A DNA stretch of 64,000 nucleotides from Dama dama (GCF_033118175.1 NC_083696.1:39541001-39605000), one strand, 5' to 3'. Numbered from the stretch's first letter, positions 43,592 to 55,600 are shown. A program made the numbers and translations. Notes: a model not told the origin generated them from the sequence alone.

Positions 43592-43805
43592 GAATATGTG
43601 CCAATGGCTCAAGTGGTAAAGAATCAGCCTGCAATGCAGGAGACACGGGAGATGTGGGTTCCATCCCTGGGTCAGGAAGACCCGCTGGAGGAGGCAAAGG
43701 TAACCCACTCTAGTATTCTTGTCTGGAGAATTTCTTGAAGAGACAACCCTGATGGGCTACAGTCCATGGGGTCGCAAAATGTTAGACACAACTGAACACA
43801 AACAC
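43592..43805 (+). mobile_element. Bov-tA SINE
   Basis: 'gccaatggctcaagtggtaa', 'gacacgggagatgtgggttc', BovA body and 'acacaactgaacacaaacac'. Confidence 0.95.
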
Positions 43806-43949
43806 ATTACACATATAACATTACGTATATATACAATTGAGGACACACACATATATTTTCTTGTTCTGTCATCTAAGAGTGCCTAGAAACAATGACACTA
43901 TAGAAGTATTGATTGAGTACATCTAGTACCTAATCTTCGTTTCTAACAC

Positions 43950-44505
43950 CATTCTCTAATAAAAGAAACCATGGCCTCGGGGAAACATCTGATTCTCAGA
44001 CTGAGGCGGGACACAGAGTAAGTTCCCTACACAGGAACCTTCAGGGTGCAAATTTTCAAAGATTCAAACATGCATTGGGTTCCAGCAAGGAACCAGAACC
44101 TGTGCCACCAATGTCAGGTGTGAGTGAAATTACAGCTTGCCCTCCATCTCCTATTGCTGAGGATCCTTCATCTCTGCCATCTCCCACCTCCTTCTCCTGC
44201 TCCAGTCAATAACTCTTCTTGTCTGTTCACTTGATGTCAGCCCCTGTATGTCACCTGTTGTATTATACTATTGTACTTTTCAAGGTGCTGTCCTGTAAGA
44301 TTAAAAATGTTTTATTATTTATGTTTGGTTTTTATTCCTTGTTTGTGTGGAAAGAATTATAAACCTATTGCAGTGCAGTACTATATAGCTGATTGTGTTA
44401 GTGGGGTATCTAGGCTAACTCTGTTGGACTTATGAACAAATTGGACTTATGAACATGCCCTTGGGATGAAACTCATTCATATGCAGGGGATTTACTGAAT
44501 ACAAG
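43950..44505 (+). mobile_element. Tigger-like transposon 3' part
   Basis: 'gtacttttcaaggtgctgtc', 'acctattgcagtgcagtact', 'atatagctgattgtgttagt' and the end 'atgcaggggatttactgaat' resemble the 3' end of a Tigger/pogo element. No usable transposase frame remains. Confidence 0.55.
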
Positions 44506-44559
44506 ATGAGCCTGGAGCCTCTTGTAGTGATGGAAAGTTAGAAAGTATTCAAAAAATCC

Positions 44560-45455
44560 ACAATGATTGTGCTATGTCAAAGAAACAGAGATCAACTCAA
44601 AGAACTCCTAAAGGCCAAACAGGAAACAATTTGAACAACAAAATCTATTAACAGTTTTGGATTATAACCCAAAGTACAAAGTAAATACTCATGACCCCAT
44701 ACTTAGTTCAATAAAAACTGAATAAATAAATGAGGGAAAAGAGATATATTTCTATGAAGAAGAATTCCAAATAGTCTATCTAAAGACTCCATCCACATTT
44801 AGCATAACTCTCTACATCTTAAATGGGGGCTCTGCATGGCGACTGCCCTCCCAAGAGCACAGAAAAGAAAGGCAGTAAAGGATTAACTTTATAGAGGGGA
44901 AACCTGACAGACATTCCTTCAGTCAGAAGATCAAGGTTAATGCTGACAGTGATGTCATGTTGATGTTTGTGCGTCTTCTTGAGAAGATATGATGAGAATG
45001 ACATTTTACCTCTATAGTCTTCTTACCAAGAACATATAATCCCAATCTACCTATGAGAAAAATATCAAATTACAGTTGAAGGACATTCTACCAAATATAT
45101 GAGGAATATGCCTCAAAATGTTCAAGGTCATCAGAAACAGACTAAGAATTTGTTACAGCCAGGAGGAGACTAAGGAGACATAACAACTAAATGTAAGCTT
45201 GGATCCTATATGGGATTCTAGAAAAGAAAAATGACACTGGGTTAAAAACTAAGGAAATTTTAAAAATATGGACATTAGCTAATAATAATGTATCAGCAGT
45301 GGTTCACTAATTATGACAAATGCACCATATTAATGGAATATATTAATTATAAAAGAAACTGTATGAAGGGTATATGAAAACTCTCTAGACTCTATACATT
45401 CACATCTTTTCTGTAAATCTAAAACTATTAAAAATAAGGTTTATTTGATCACATC
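44560..45455 (+). mobile_element. Ancient L1 (L1ME-like) 3' part
   Basis: 'catcagaaacagactaagaa', 'gagactaaggagacataaca', 'aagcttggatcctatatggg', 'atgaagggtatatgaaaact' and 'cttttctgtaaatctaaaac' keep the L1ME 3' end order, with about 10-25% divergence by eye. Confidence 0.65.
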
Positions 45456-45989
45456 CATTCTACATAATAGATAAAAATTTAGAGAAATTACTGTTTAAAG
45501 AAAAACAATAATTTATCTGGATACCTAAGGGTGTCAGTGTTTATATAAACTGTCATGTATATTTAATCTATATCTTCTACCTATTCATACAAATGAGCAT
45601 TTGTCCCACTTATATTTATTGATTCATTCTTTGTTCAGCAATGAATTCAACCAGTTTATCAGCTGACCACATGCTCAGGGTTTAGGGGGATCCATACAGA
45701 CTCAATTGTTCTCTTTTTTATTCATCTGCAACTTTAAAAACACTCTTAAGGCTTTTAGTTGATAGAAAACTCAAAAAAATATAAAAAATTAATAAAATAA
45801 CAACTTTCAAAGAGTGATCAGGAAAAGCAATGTGAATGTGTCATTGACAAATAAAAAGCTGACCAGCTATTTTTCCCAAGCTTCATAGGTATCCATAGCC
45901 TGTTGAATACTTTAAATCCAGTTTAGTCCTTCAGTCTAAACTTAGAAGACTTTCTATTAGCACTCTGAGTTGGGCAGAGAATAAGAAAA
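45456..45989. other. No gene seen
   Basis: AT-rich single-copy sequence before the ERV remnant. Confidence 0.4.
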
Positions 45990-46310
45990 GGATGTGCAAC
46001 CGGTCCAGGCTCACAAGCAATCTGCTCTCCGTTTGGCAGTATGATCCAGCAGATATAAGGGTGCTTGAAATGTATGAAGCAGACAGGCATGCTGCAAAGA
46101 GTGTTGGGCAAGATCTCTAGGTGAATTACAGTGCAAATTTTGGGGATGATGAAGCAAAGTTCTGCCATCCTCTATCAATAACCTCTATTTTGAGGAACAG
46201 CTTCTGGCTCACTGCTGGACACTGGTATAAACTGAATGCTTAATCAAGGGCCACTAAGTTACCATGTGACTTGAGCTGTCCATCCTTCATTGGGGCTGTC
46301 TGACCTACAA

Positions 46311-46513
46311 AGGGCTTCCCAGGTGGCTCAGTGGTAAAGAATCCACCTGCCAATGCAGGAGACACAGGTTTGATCCCTGGGGCAGGAAGACCCCTGGAGG
46401 ATGCAGTGACAACCCACTCCAGTATCCTTGCCCGGGAAATCCCATGGACAGAGAAGTCTGGTGGGCTACAGTCCATGGGGTCACAGAATTGGATACAACC
46501 AAGAGACTGAGCA
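46311..46513 (+). mobile_element. Bov-tA SINE in ERV remnant, TSD
   Basis: 'agggcttcccaggtggctca', BovA body and 'accaagagactgagca'. ctgacctacaa (46300-46310) and ctgacttacaa (46514-46524) form an 11-bp TSD with one transition. Confidence 0.95.
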
Positions 46514-46975
46514 CTGACTTACAAGGCCAGAAATCTGCGTAGTAGCATTCCATAATCAAATAAAGGTGATATAAAAGAAGAAATTTAAGCAGATCCTGAA
46601 GGCCCAGAAAAGGTTGCCAGTTATAGCTGGTTTATGGACAGTGATTAACGGTTTAGTTGGACCCTCAGGGGCTTTGTAGGAACAAGATTGGAGACCTGGC
46701 CATAGGGAAACCCGGAAAAGAAGTATGTGGAGAAAACACTCCAAATGGGCCCAGTGTAGAAATATTTGTCTCCCTTATGAATGCTCACCAATGGGTGCCC
46801 TCAACAGAGGAGGACCTTGATAATCAGATGGATGAAATTTTCTATTTTCATAAACATCAAACAGCCTCTTTTCCCAACTATCACTTTCCTTGCCCAGTGG
46901 ACTGATAGAGTGGCTATGGCAACATCATGTATCAATACATCATGTATGTGCTTAACAATGCAGACTTCCACTCAC

Positions 46976-47434
46976 TGTAATAGTTATGTTATGTGTTGAC
47001 TGGATTATGCAGTGCCCTGATATTTGCCCAAATATTTCTTGGTGTGTCCATGTGGGTGTTTCTAGATGGAATTATCTGAGTAAAGCAGGTGACCTGGTGA
47101 GTAAAGCAGATGACCATCCCCAGTGTGGATGGGCATCATTCAGTTCGTTGAGGGCATGAATAGTACAAAAAGATGGAGGAAGGAAATCTTTGACCCTCCT
47201 GCCTGAATGTAGAAGCTGAGATGTCCATCTTCTCCTGTCCTCTTTGCTCCCAGCTCTCGGATCTTCAGACTCAGAATGAATTACACCACCAGCCTTCCTG
47301 AATCTCCATCCTGCAGATGGCAGATAGTGGAATTTCTCTGTCTCCACAATTGCATGACCATTTCCTTATATTAATAATAAATGTCTTCCCATATCTTATA
47401 GGTTCTGTTTCTCAGGAGAATTCTGACTAATATA
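46976..47434 (+). mobile_element. MLT2-like solo LTR inside ERV pol
   Basis: Starts tgtaatagttatgttatgtg, then 'gactggattatgcagtgccc', 'gagtaaagcaggtgacctgg', 'ataataaatgtcttcccata' (polyadenylation signal AATAAA) and ends 'ggagaattctgactaatata'. Bounded by ctcac (46971-46975) and ttcac (47435-47439), consistent with the 5-bp TSD of ERVL elements. It is the plus-strand counterpart of 3792-4312. Confidence 0.7.
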
Positions 47435-48308
47435 TTCACTAAGGTTGATCTGGTAGCAGAGCCCAACTGGCCAACACCATAGACCAATAATACCCTACAG
47501 TATTGCATTCCCAGAAAGGATTAGCCAGCTACCTGGTAGCCAGCTACCATGCTGATTATTGGACAACATCCATCATAGAAGAACAGTATTTAGTTCTCAC
47601 TAGAAAGTAGACACTTTTTCTGGATATGGATTTGCTTTTCTGCCTACCTCACTTTGCCAACGAACTAAAAAACACTACCATCCATGAACTCAACTTATTC
47701 ACAGTTATGATAGCCTAGATGGCATAGCTTGTGATCAAAGAAATCATTTTATTGCAAGTGAAATGTGACAATGGCCCATTCACATGGATTTCAGTGGACT
47801 TACAATGTTTCTATCACTTTGAAATGTGATAGAACAATAGAATGGCCTTTTTACTCAGTCATGGGTGACAGTCCCTTGCAGGGCTAGGATAATGTCACTA
47901 CAGTGTGATCTATGCTTTAAGTCAGCGGTCAATACATGATGTCACTTCTCCTATCACCAAGATTCATGGGTCTGGTAATCTAGAGATGAACATGAGCATG
48001 GTTTCACAAACTCTTAACCACTAAAGGTCTATCCTTGAACAAGATATTTGCTTCCCATACTTATGATTTTGAGTTTTACTGGACTAGAAGGCTTCATCAC
48101 CAAAAAAGGAATGTTTCCACCAGGAGACACAGAATTGTTCTATTAAACACAAAGATGAAACTACCACCTGGCCACTTTGGGCTCTTCATTCCAAAAATTA
48201 AACAGGCAAAGAAGGTTACTATAATGGTGGGGGTTATTGTTTATAACCCAAGGGGAAATTGAGTTACTATAACAAAAGAGGAATATTGGGGAGTATGTCT
48301 GTAAAGTA

Positions 48309-48353
48309 GGAGGTCCCCTGGGACCTAATAGGGGACCTAATAGGTCCCCTATT
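48309..48353. repeat. Clustered inverted/direct repeat (hairpins)
   Basis: Perfect 12/3/12 inverted repeat: aataggggacct (48327-48338), spacer aat, aggtcccctatt (48342-48353). Just before it lies another, aggtccc ct gggacct (48311-48326). Confidence 0.95.
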
Positions 48354-48608
48354 CCCATATGCTAGGAATAAAATCAATAGAAACTACAGCAATCTAAGAG
48401 AGACAAGACTGTTGGTCCAGATATTTCAACAATAAAGACTAGTGTCACCATATCAGTAAGGAACTATAACTGAGTTTATTGTTGAGGGAAAATATCTAGT
48501 GGGAAAGAAACCTATCAATACCAGCTGTAACTGCATGATCCACTACAGAAATAAGGACTGCAATGATTATGATATTTCTTATTTTGATGTGATATAATTT
48601 TGTATATG

Positions 48609-48812
48609 GGACTTCCCTGGTGGCTCAGAGGGTAAAGCATCTGCCTACAATGCAGGAGACCAGGGTTCGATCCCTGCTTCGGGAAGATCCCCTGGAGGAG
48701 AAAATGGCAACCCCCTCCAGTACTCTTGCTTGGAAAATCCCATGGAAGGAGGAGCATGGTGGGCTATAGTTCATGGGGTCGCAAAGAGTCGGACACGACT
48801 GAGTGACTTCAC
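48609..48812 (+). mobile_element. Bov-tA SINE with perfect 14-bp TSD
   Basis: 'ggacttccctggtggctcag', 'gaccagggttcgatccctgc' (intact B-box), BovA body and 'cggacacgactgagtgactt'. taattttgtatatg is identical at 48595-48608 and 48813-48826. Well-kept CpGs suggest a young copy. Confidence 0.97.
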
Positions 48813-48826
48813 TAATTTTGTATATG

Positions 48827-49250
48827 TTAACCAACTCTTATTTCCTTGTTTTTCCCCATTTCCCTCCCATCTAACATGAGATGATACAAGGATGAAAACT
48901 CTAGGATATCCAAGCGGAGGGGGGCTTCTCTGGTGGTTCAGTAGTTAAGATTCCACCCTTCCAATGCAAAGAGCACAGGTTCCATCCCTGGTCAGGGAAC
49001 TAAGATCCCACATGCCTTGGGGAATGGCTAAAAAAAAATAAAAGAGGGGAGAAGAATTCAGTTATAAAAGGAATGAATATAAAAGATAGATAAAAGAATT
49101 TTGTATCCTCTTGTGAGGGCAGAGTTACTGTGTTTTTAGGTATACATGAGATAGTTGTATCATGTTAAATTAAAGTGTAATTTTACTATTGTCTTTATTT
49201 CAAAGTTAGATATGGTTAAAATAAGTGTGCCTGGGTACCAAGTGGTAAAC
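48827..49250 (+). other. ERV 3' internal / untranslated stretch
   Basis: Lies between the pol remnant and the terminal LTR; 'ctaacatgagatgatacaag' and 'gtatacatgagatagttgta' fit a proviral 3' internal region without frames. Interrupted by a CHR SINE. Confidence 0.4.
48921..49045 (+). mobile_element. CHR-type SINE
   Basis: 'ggggcttctctggtggttca', 'tccatccctggtcagggaac' and 'taagatcccacatgccttgg' plus an A-rich tail. Confidence 0.85.
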
Positions 49251-49550
49251 TGTGGTGGCTTTGAACTGTATCAGTTTAGCTAAAATAAAACTACATTTCC
49301 CAGAATTACCTCCTTATATGGCCTTGAGCAAGGACTGGTCAATATTTGCACAAGATTTGGAAAGTAAGAGTGGAATCACAGTCATTTTTTGTTACTCTCT
49401 GAAGATTAGAGAGAGCTCATACACATTGTCAGTAATACACATTTTCACTGATCATCTTTTTGGTATGGAACAGTACCTGAATCTACAGTAACTCTTGATT
49501 CTGCCAGATCTTCTCCTTCTGTTGCTCCAAACACTGCATCAAGGACATGA
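49251..49550 (+). mobile_element. Terminal LTR of the ERV remnant, left part
   Basis: Begins tgtggtggctttgaactgta with the TG expected of an LTR end; contains 'acatttcccagaattacc'. A BovB interrupts it and it resumes at 50029. Confidence 0.5.
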
Positions 49551-50028
49551 ACAGTTCAGTCGCTCAGTGGTGTCTGACTCTGCGACACCATGGACTGCAG
49601 CACGCCATGCTTCCCTGTCCATCACCAACTCCCCAAGCCTACTCAAACTGATGTCCATCATATTGGTGATGCCATCCAACCATCTCATCCTCTGTCATCC
49701 CCTTCTCCTCCAGCCTTCAGTCCTTCCCAGCATCGGGGTCTTTTCGAATGAGTCAGTTCTTTGCATCAGGTGGCCAAAGTATTGGAGTTTCAGCTTCAGC
49801 ATCAGACCTTCCAATGAGTACTCAGGATTGGTTTCCTTTAGGATGGACTGGTTGGGTCTCCTTGCAGTCCAAGGGACTCTCAAGAGTCTTCTCCAACACC
49901 ACAGTTCAAAGGCATCAGTTCTTTGGTGCTAGCTTTCTTTACAGTCCAACTCTCACATCCATACATGAGGACTGGAAAACCGTAGCCTTGACTAGACGGA
50001 CCTTTGTTGGTAAAGTAATGTCTCTGCA
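49551..50028 (-). mobile_element. BovB 3' part (reverse) inside LTR
   Basis: 'agttcagtcgctcagtggtg', 'tgcttccctgtccatcacca', 'ggactggttgggtctccttg' and 'gtaatgtctctgca'. 5'-truncated. Confidence 0.95.
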
Positions 50029-50366
50029 CAGCCCATGGCAGTAGGTTTCAGCTTCTTTTCCAGGTCATCCATGGGAACAGCTCCCATGATGAGAGACAGA
50101 CGTAAGTTTCAGCTTGTTCTTATGGATTCATTCTTTCTGGTTCCGGTTCTCCTTGCTTCTGTTCATTCCCAGCTCTTCTTCCTATCTCTCAGTCTGGTCA
50201 ACTCATAATGGTTTCAACATCAGCCCAGACTTAGAGACACCAGCATTGCACAGACACCTCTACCAGCTCCCACCATTGAATAAAGAAAGTCTAAACCTTG
50301 AAATAAATCTCTTACCCACATTATCACTCAATGTTCTACTTCTCTGAAAGAACTTAAACTGATACA
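50029..50366 (+). mobile_element. Terminal LTR, right part
   Basis: 'atgatgagagacagacgtaa' to 'acttaaactgataca', ending in CA. A polyadenylation signal-like 'gaaataaatctcttac' lies at about 50299. With the left part the LTR would be about 640 bp. Confidence 0.5.
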
Positions 50367-50884
50367 TTATGTCTTATTCTTCACTCTGAAAGGATGAAAG
50401 TAATAATCAAATACCAAAAAGAAAAAAAGCTCATATATAGAATGACCATGAATTTAACTGTTATTGTAAAATTACATGTCCATTCTTTTTTTTTTTTCAT
50501 GGCCTAGAAATAAAATTATAATCTTTTTTTTTTAATACAGCTCTTGTTAAAACCACTTGGCATGCTAGATGTTTCCATCCAAAAGGAGAGTGCAAGCTGG
50601 GACTAGTTTTAGGTGAAACCAGGACACGTTTACTAGGCAGAAAGGATTGTCCCCATCCGGGAAAAGAACATCAGCCCAAAACAACCAAACACGAACCTTA
50701 TCTGAAATAGGCATCTATTGGGCTCATTGAAGGGACTGGCTCAGGATGAAGCAACAAAAGCTGCTGATCATCTGGCAATATTGGTAACATCAGCAGATGC
50801 TTTAATTATAGATTGAGGAGGCCAATCTCCTGTAGACATGGGGAAGAATCAAACCCTTTTCTTCCTATTTGTTGCAAGACTTCA
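50367..50884. other. No gene seen
   Basis: Single-copy with two T-runs (about 50487-50498 and 50524-50533). Confidence 0.45.
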
Positions 50885-50975
50885 ATAGTGGCCATATCTT
50901 ACTCATCTTTGTATTCTTTGCACAGACAACATAGTAGATACTCAGTCATACTGTTGAATGAAAGGAACAGGTAAA
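50885..50975 (-). mobile_element. L2 3' end scrap (reverse)
   Basis: 'catctttgtattctttgcac', 'catagtagatactcagtca' and 'ctgttgaatgaaagg' match the end of L2 read on the opposite strand. Confidence 0.5.
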
Positions 50976-51177
50976 TGATTTTCACCAGCTAAGCTAGGGA
51001 CAGGAAGGAATTGATGATATTAAAGGTCATTGTCATAAACACCTGATATTGAGTAGTGACTTAAAATGTTTCTTAAATAAGGTAAATGATATCATTCTCT
51101 CTATATATATTTTCCCATATTTATATTTTTATATATAATGATGTATATATAACTTTTATATGTATGATTTTTAAAAT

Positions 51178-51575
51178 TTTTAAAAGAGCTTTATTGAGAT
51201 ATAAACCAATACCACTAAAATTCACATACAATTCAATGGTTTTAATATGGTCACAGATTTGTGCTACTATCATCATAGCTGTATTTTAGAACATTTTTGC
51301 CACTCTTCAAAGAAACCCTGTACCTACTTAGTCAGTCCTATTTCTCCCTTCTCACAGCTGCTGAAAACCAAGTCTACTTTCTGCCTCTATGGATTTGCTT
51401 ATACTGTAATTTTTAAACAAAATCTCTAATGTTGAATGTTTACAATGTTTCTACATTTTTACTATAACTAACACGGCTCTGATAAACATCTAAGATATAC
51501 ATTTTTAATATTTTGACTGGTTATATTCTTTTTACTGGAATATAATTGCTTTCCAATATTGTGTTAGTTTTTAAT
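51178..51575 (-). mobile_element. Old L1 followed by L1 tail scrap (reverse)
   Basis: 'agctttattgagatataaac', 'attcaatggttttaatatgg', 'gaaaccctgtacctacttag' and 'tttctgcctctatggatttg' are old L1M. 'ggaatataattgctttccaa' (51538 on) is a short younger L1 3' end. Confidence 0.65.
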
Positions 51576-51697
51576 TTTTTTAATTTATGAAACTAACAGA
51601 TAAATCAGTAAGATCTCTTCTAGCTCTAGATTTCTAGACATCTACTTCTAGATCTCTCTCACACACACAAACTTGCACACATAGATTTATATCTATA

Positions 51698-51900
51698 GTG
51701 CTAAGTCACTTCAATCGTGTCCATGTCTTTGTGACCCCATGGACCATAGTTGGTCAGGCTTCTCTGTCCATGAGAGGCTCCAGGCAAGAGTTCTGGAGTG
51801 GGTAGCCATTTCCCTCTCCAGGGTATCTTCCCACCCGGGGACTGAACCCAGGTCTCCTGCATTGCAAGTAGATTCTCTACCAACTGAGATACAGGGAAGC
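51698..51900 (-). mobile_element. Bov-tA SINE (reverse)
   Basis: 'gtgctaagtcacttcaatcg', 'caggcaagagttctggagtg' and 'ggtctcctgcattgcaagta'. Confidence 0.95.
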
Positions 51901-52423
51901 TTTTTTATTTCTATCTCTATATATAGATAGTATGACTCTATATATACTCAGCATGTATCTGTATGGAGATGTATAAATATACAGAAAGAAATTCTGAACC
52001 GTAAATGTTCAGAGCCACAAGAGACCCTACTGATATTTATTAACTGAACCCTTCTGTAAGATGGATAAGAGGAAGTTTTATTTTTCACAGGAAATTATTA
52101 CCAGCACAAAGCAATCTAAACAAAAAATAGAATATAGAAAGATAAAGGGGGAACACAGATCATAACCATGAAGAAAATTAGATATTCAAGTAGTACTGTT
52201 TCTCCCATACGTGGCATAGGCCCAAAGAGTCACCTTCTGACTGCCTCGCCTCCTCATTTAAAGACCCAGCCTGGGTTAGTTTCTGTGACTATTTCAAACT
52301 GGAAAGACAATACATCAGCAGTAGCCACTGAAAGTACTCTCGCTCCCATAAAATAGTATCTAATATATCTGGGGAGTTTTGATCATATCTGTGCACTCTC
52401 CCCTTCCTCAACCTTCTAATTCT
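51901..52423. other. No gene seen
   Basis: AT-rich single-copy sequence with a short TA-rich patch near 51915-51950. Confidence 0.45.
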
Positions 52424-52655
52424 GGGACTTCCCAGGTGGCGCTAGCGGTAAAGAATCTGTCTGCCAATGCAGGAGACATAAGACACGCAGGTTGGATCCC
52501 TGGGTCAGGAAGATCCCCTGGAGGAGAGCATGGCAACCCACTCCAGGATTCTTGCCTCGAGAATCTCATGGACAACAATACATGCTGTCTACAGTCCAAG
52601 GGGTCACAAGGAGTCAGACCATGACTGAAGCAACTAAGCAGCATGCACGCATGTC
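52424..52655 (+). mobile_element. Bov-tA SINE
   Basis: 'gggacttcccaggtggcgct', 'ctgccaatgcaggagacata', BovA body (partly rearranged at 'ggacaacaatacatgctgtc') and 'agcagcatgcacgcatg'. Confidence 0.95.
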
Positions 52656-52699
52656 CCTGTCTACCCCCAAGACTTTCATGCTAGTCCCAACCTGCTGGA

Positions 52700-55600
52700 T
52701 TCAGTTCAGTTCAGTCGCTCAGTAATGTCCAATTCTTTGCAACCCCATGGACTGCAGCATGCCAGTCTTCCCTGTCCATCACCAACTCTCCGAGCCTACT
52801 CAAACTCATGTCCATTGGCCCTGTAATGCTATCCAACCATCTCATCCGCTGTCATCCCCTTCTCCTCCCACCTTCAATCTTTCCCAGCATCAGGGTCTTT
52901 TCCAGTGAGTCAGTTCTTCTCATCAGGTGGCCAAAGTATTGGAGTTTCAGCTTCAGCATCAATCCTTCCAAAGAATACTCAGGACTGATTTCCTTTCAGG
53001 TGGACTCATTGGATCTCCCTGCAGTCCAAAGGACTCTAAAGAGTCTTCTCCAACACCACAGTTCAAAATCATCAATTCTTCAGTGTTCAGTTTTCTTTAT
53101 ACTCCAACTCTCACACTTATACCTGACTACTGGTAAAACCATAGCTTTGACTAGATGGACATTTGTTGGCAAAGATATGCCTCTGCTTCTTAATATGCTG
53201 TCTAGGCTGGTCATGACTTTTCTTCCAAGGAGAAAGTGTCTTTTAATTTCATGGCTGCAGTCACCATTTGCAGTGATTTTGGAGCCCCAAATAAGAAAGT
53301 CTCTCCCTGTTTCCACTGTTTCCCTGTCTATTTGCCATGAAGTGATGGGACCAGATGCCATGATCTTAGTTTTCTGAATGTTGAGTTTTAAGCCAATTTT
53401 TTCACTCTCCTCTTTCACTTTCATCAAGAGGTTCTTTAGTTCTTCTTTGCTTTCTACTATAAGGGTGGTGTCATCTGTATATCTGAGGTTATTGATATTT
53501 CTCCTGGAAATCTTGATTCCAGCTTGTGCTTCATCCAGCCCAGCGCTTCTCATGATGTACTCTGCATGTAAGTTAAATAAGCAGGGTGACAATATACAGC
53601 CTTAATGTACTCCTTTCCCTATTTAGAACCAGTCTGTTGTTTCATGTCCAGTTCTAACTGTTGCTTCCTGACCTGCATATAAATTTTTCAAGAGGCAGGT
53701 CAGGTGGTCTGGTATTCCCATCTTTTTCAGAATTTTCCACAGTTTGTTCTGATCCACACAAAGGACTTGGCATAGTCAACAATGCAAAAATAGATGTTTT
53801 TCTGGAACTCTCTTGTTTTTTTGATGATCCAACAGATGTTAGCAATTTGATCTCTGGTTGGTTCCTCTGCCTTTTCTAAATCCAACTTGAACATCTGGAA
53901 GTTCAGGTTCACGTATTGTTGAAGCTTGGCTCGGAGAATTTTGACCATTAATTTACTAGCGTGTGAGATGAGTACAATTGTGTGATAGTTTGAACATTCC
54001 TTGGCATTGCCCTTTTTTGGTATTGCAATGAAAACTGACCTTTTCCAGTCCTGTGGCCGCTGCCAAATTTTCCAAATTTGCTGGCATATTGAGTGCAGCA
54101 CTTTCACAGCATCATCTTTCAGGATCTGAAATAGCTCAACTGGAACTCCATCACCTCCACTAGCTTTGTTCAAAGTAAGGCTTCCTAAGGCCCACTTGAC
54201 TTCACATTCCAGGGTGTCTGGATCACACCATCATGATTATCTGGATCATGAAGATCTTTTCTGTATAGTTCTTCTGTGTATTCTTGCCACCTCTCTTAAT
54301 ATCTTCTGCTTCTGTTAGGTCCATATCATTTTTGTCCTTTATTGTGCCCACCTTTGCATGAAATGTTCCCTTGGTATCTCTAATTTTCTTGAAGAGATCT
54401 CTAATCTTTCCCATTCTATTGTTTTCCTCTATTTTTTTGCGTTGATCACTGAGGAAGCCTTTCTTATCTCTCTCTGTTATTCTTTGGAACTCTGCATTTA
54501 AATGGGTATATCTTTCCTTATCTCCTTTGACTTTTGCTTCTCTTCTTTTCACAGCTATTTGAAAAGCCTCTTCAGACAATCATTTTGCATTTCTTTTTCT
54601 TGGGTATGCTCTTGATCCCTACCTCCTGTACAATGTCACAAACCTCTGTCCATAGTTCTTCAGGCACTCTGTCTATCAGATCTAATCCCTTGAATCTGTT
54701 TGTCACTTCCACTGTATAATCGTAAGGGATTAGATTTCAGTCATACCTGAATGGTCTAGTGGTTTTCCCTATGTTCAATTTAAGTCTGAATTTGGCAATA
54801 AGGAGTTCATGATCTGAGGCACAGTCAGCTACTGGTCTTGTTTATGCTGACTGTGTAGAGCTTCTCCATCTTTGGCTGCAAAGAATATAATCAATCTGAT
54901 TTCGATGTTGACCATCTGATGATGTCCATGTGCAGTCTTCTCTTGTGTTGTCAGAAGAGGGTGTTTGCTATGATCAGTACATTCTCTTGGCAAAACTCTG
55001 TTACCCTTTGCCCTGCTTCATTCTGTACTCCAAGGCCAAATTTGCCTGTTACAGCAGGTGTTTCTTGACTTCCTACTTTTGCATCCCAGTCCTCTATAAT
55101 GAAAAGGACATCTTTTTGGGTGTTAGTTCTAGAAGGTCTTGTAGGTCTTCGTAGAGCCATTCAACTTCAGCTTTTTCAGCATTAGTGGTCAGGACATAGT
55201 CTTGTATTACTGTGATATTGAATGGTTTGCCTTGGAAACCAACAGAGATCATTCTGTCATTTTTGAGATTGCATCCAAGTACTGCATTTCTGACTCTTCT
55301 GTTGACTGTGTCTTCTCCATTTCTTCTAAGGGATTCTTGCCCACGGTAGTAGATATAATGGTCATCTGAGTTAAATTTACCCATTCCAGTCCATTTTAGC
55401 TCACTGATTCCTATGGGAGGGAATGAAGTTAATGGCGACCTCCTTCAAGAGGTCCCATGCACGCACTGCTACACTCAGTGCCCCAACCCTGCAGCAGGCC
55501 ACTGCCAACCCATGCCTCTGCCAGAGACTCCTGGACACTCACAGGCAAGTCTGGGTCAGTCTCTTGTGGGGTCACTGCTCCTTTCTCCTGGGTCCTGGTG

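Larger units (their letters stand above)
45990..48590 (+). pseudogene. ERVL-like pol remnant (RT/RNase H to dUTPase)
   Basis: An ancient endogenous retrovirus, very decayed, in plus orientation. 46000-46300 reads like the reverse-transcriptase/RNase H connection ('gaacagcttctggctcact'). 46600-46970 continues pol; its frame shows NAHQWVPSTEEDLDNQMDE. 48100-48262 has KLPPGHFGLFIPKIKQAKK, which resembles a retroviral dUTPase. A dUTPase after integrase is typical of class III (ERVL) proviruses. Stops and indels are frequent, and three later insertions cut the region: Bov-tA (46311-46513), an MLT2-like solo LTR (46976-47434) and, just past pol, another Bov-tA (48609-48812). No product is possible. 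The class is inferred, not searched. Confidence 0.65.

Noticed and set aside
48609..48690. Possible tRNA gene (B-box ggttcgatccc present)
   Set aside because: It is the tRNA-derived head of a Bov-tA SINE; no cloverleaf closes and there is no tRNA-like 3' end. The same applies to the other Bov-tA and CHR heads.
52808..53377. Plus-strand frame of 189 codons
   Set aside because: It is antisense to the BovB reverse transcriptase; the same antisense shadow appears in other BovB copies, as at 40957-41214 and 49495-49932.
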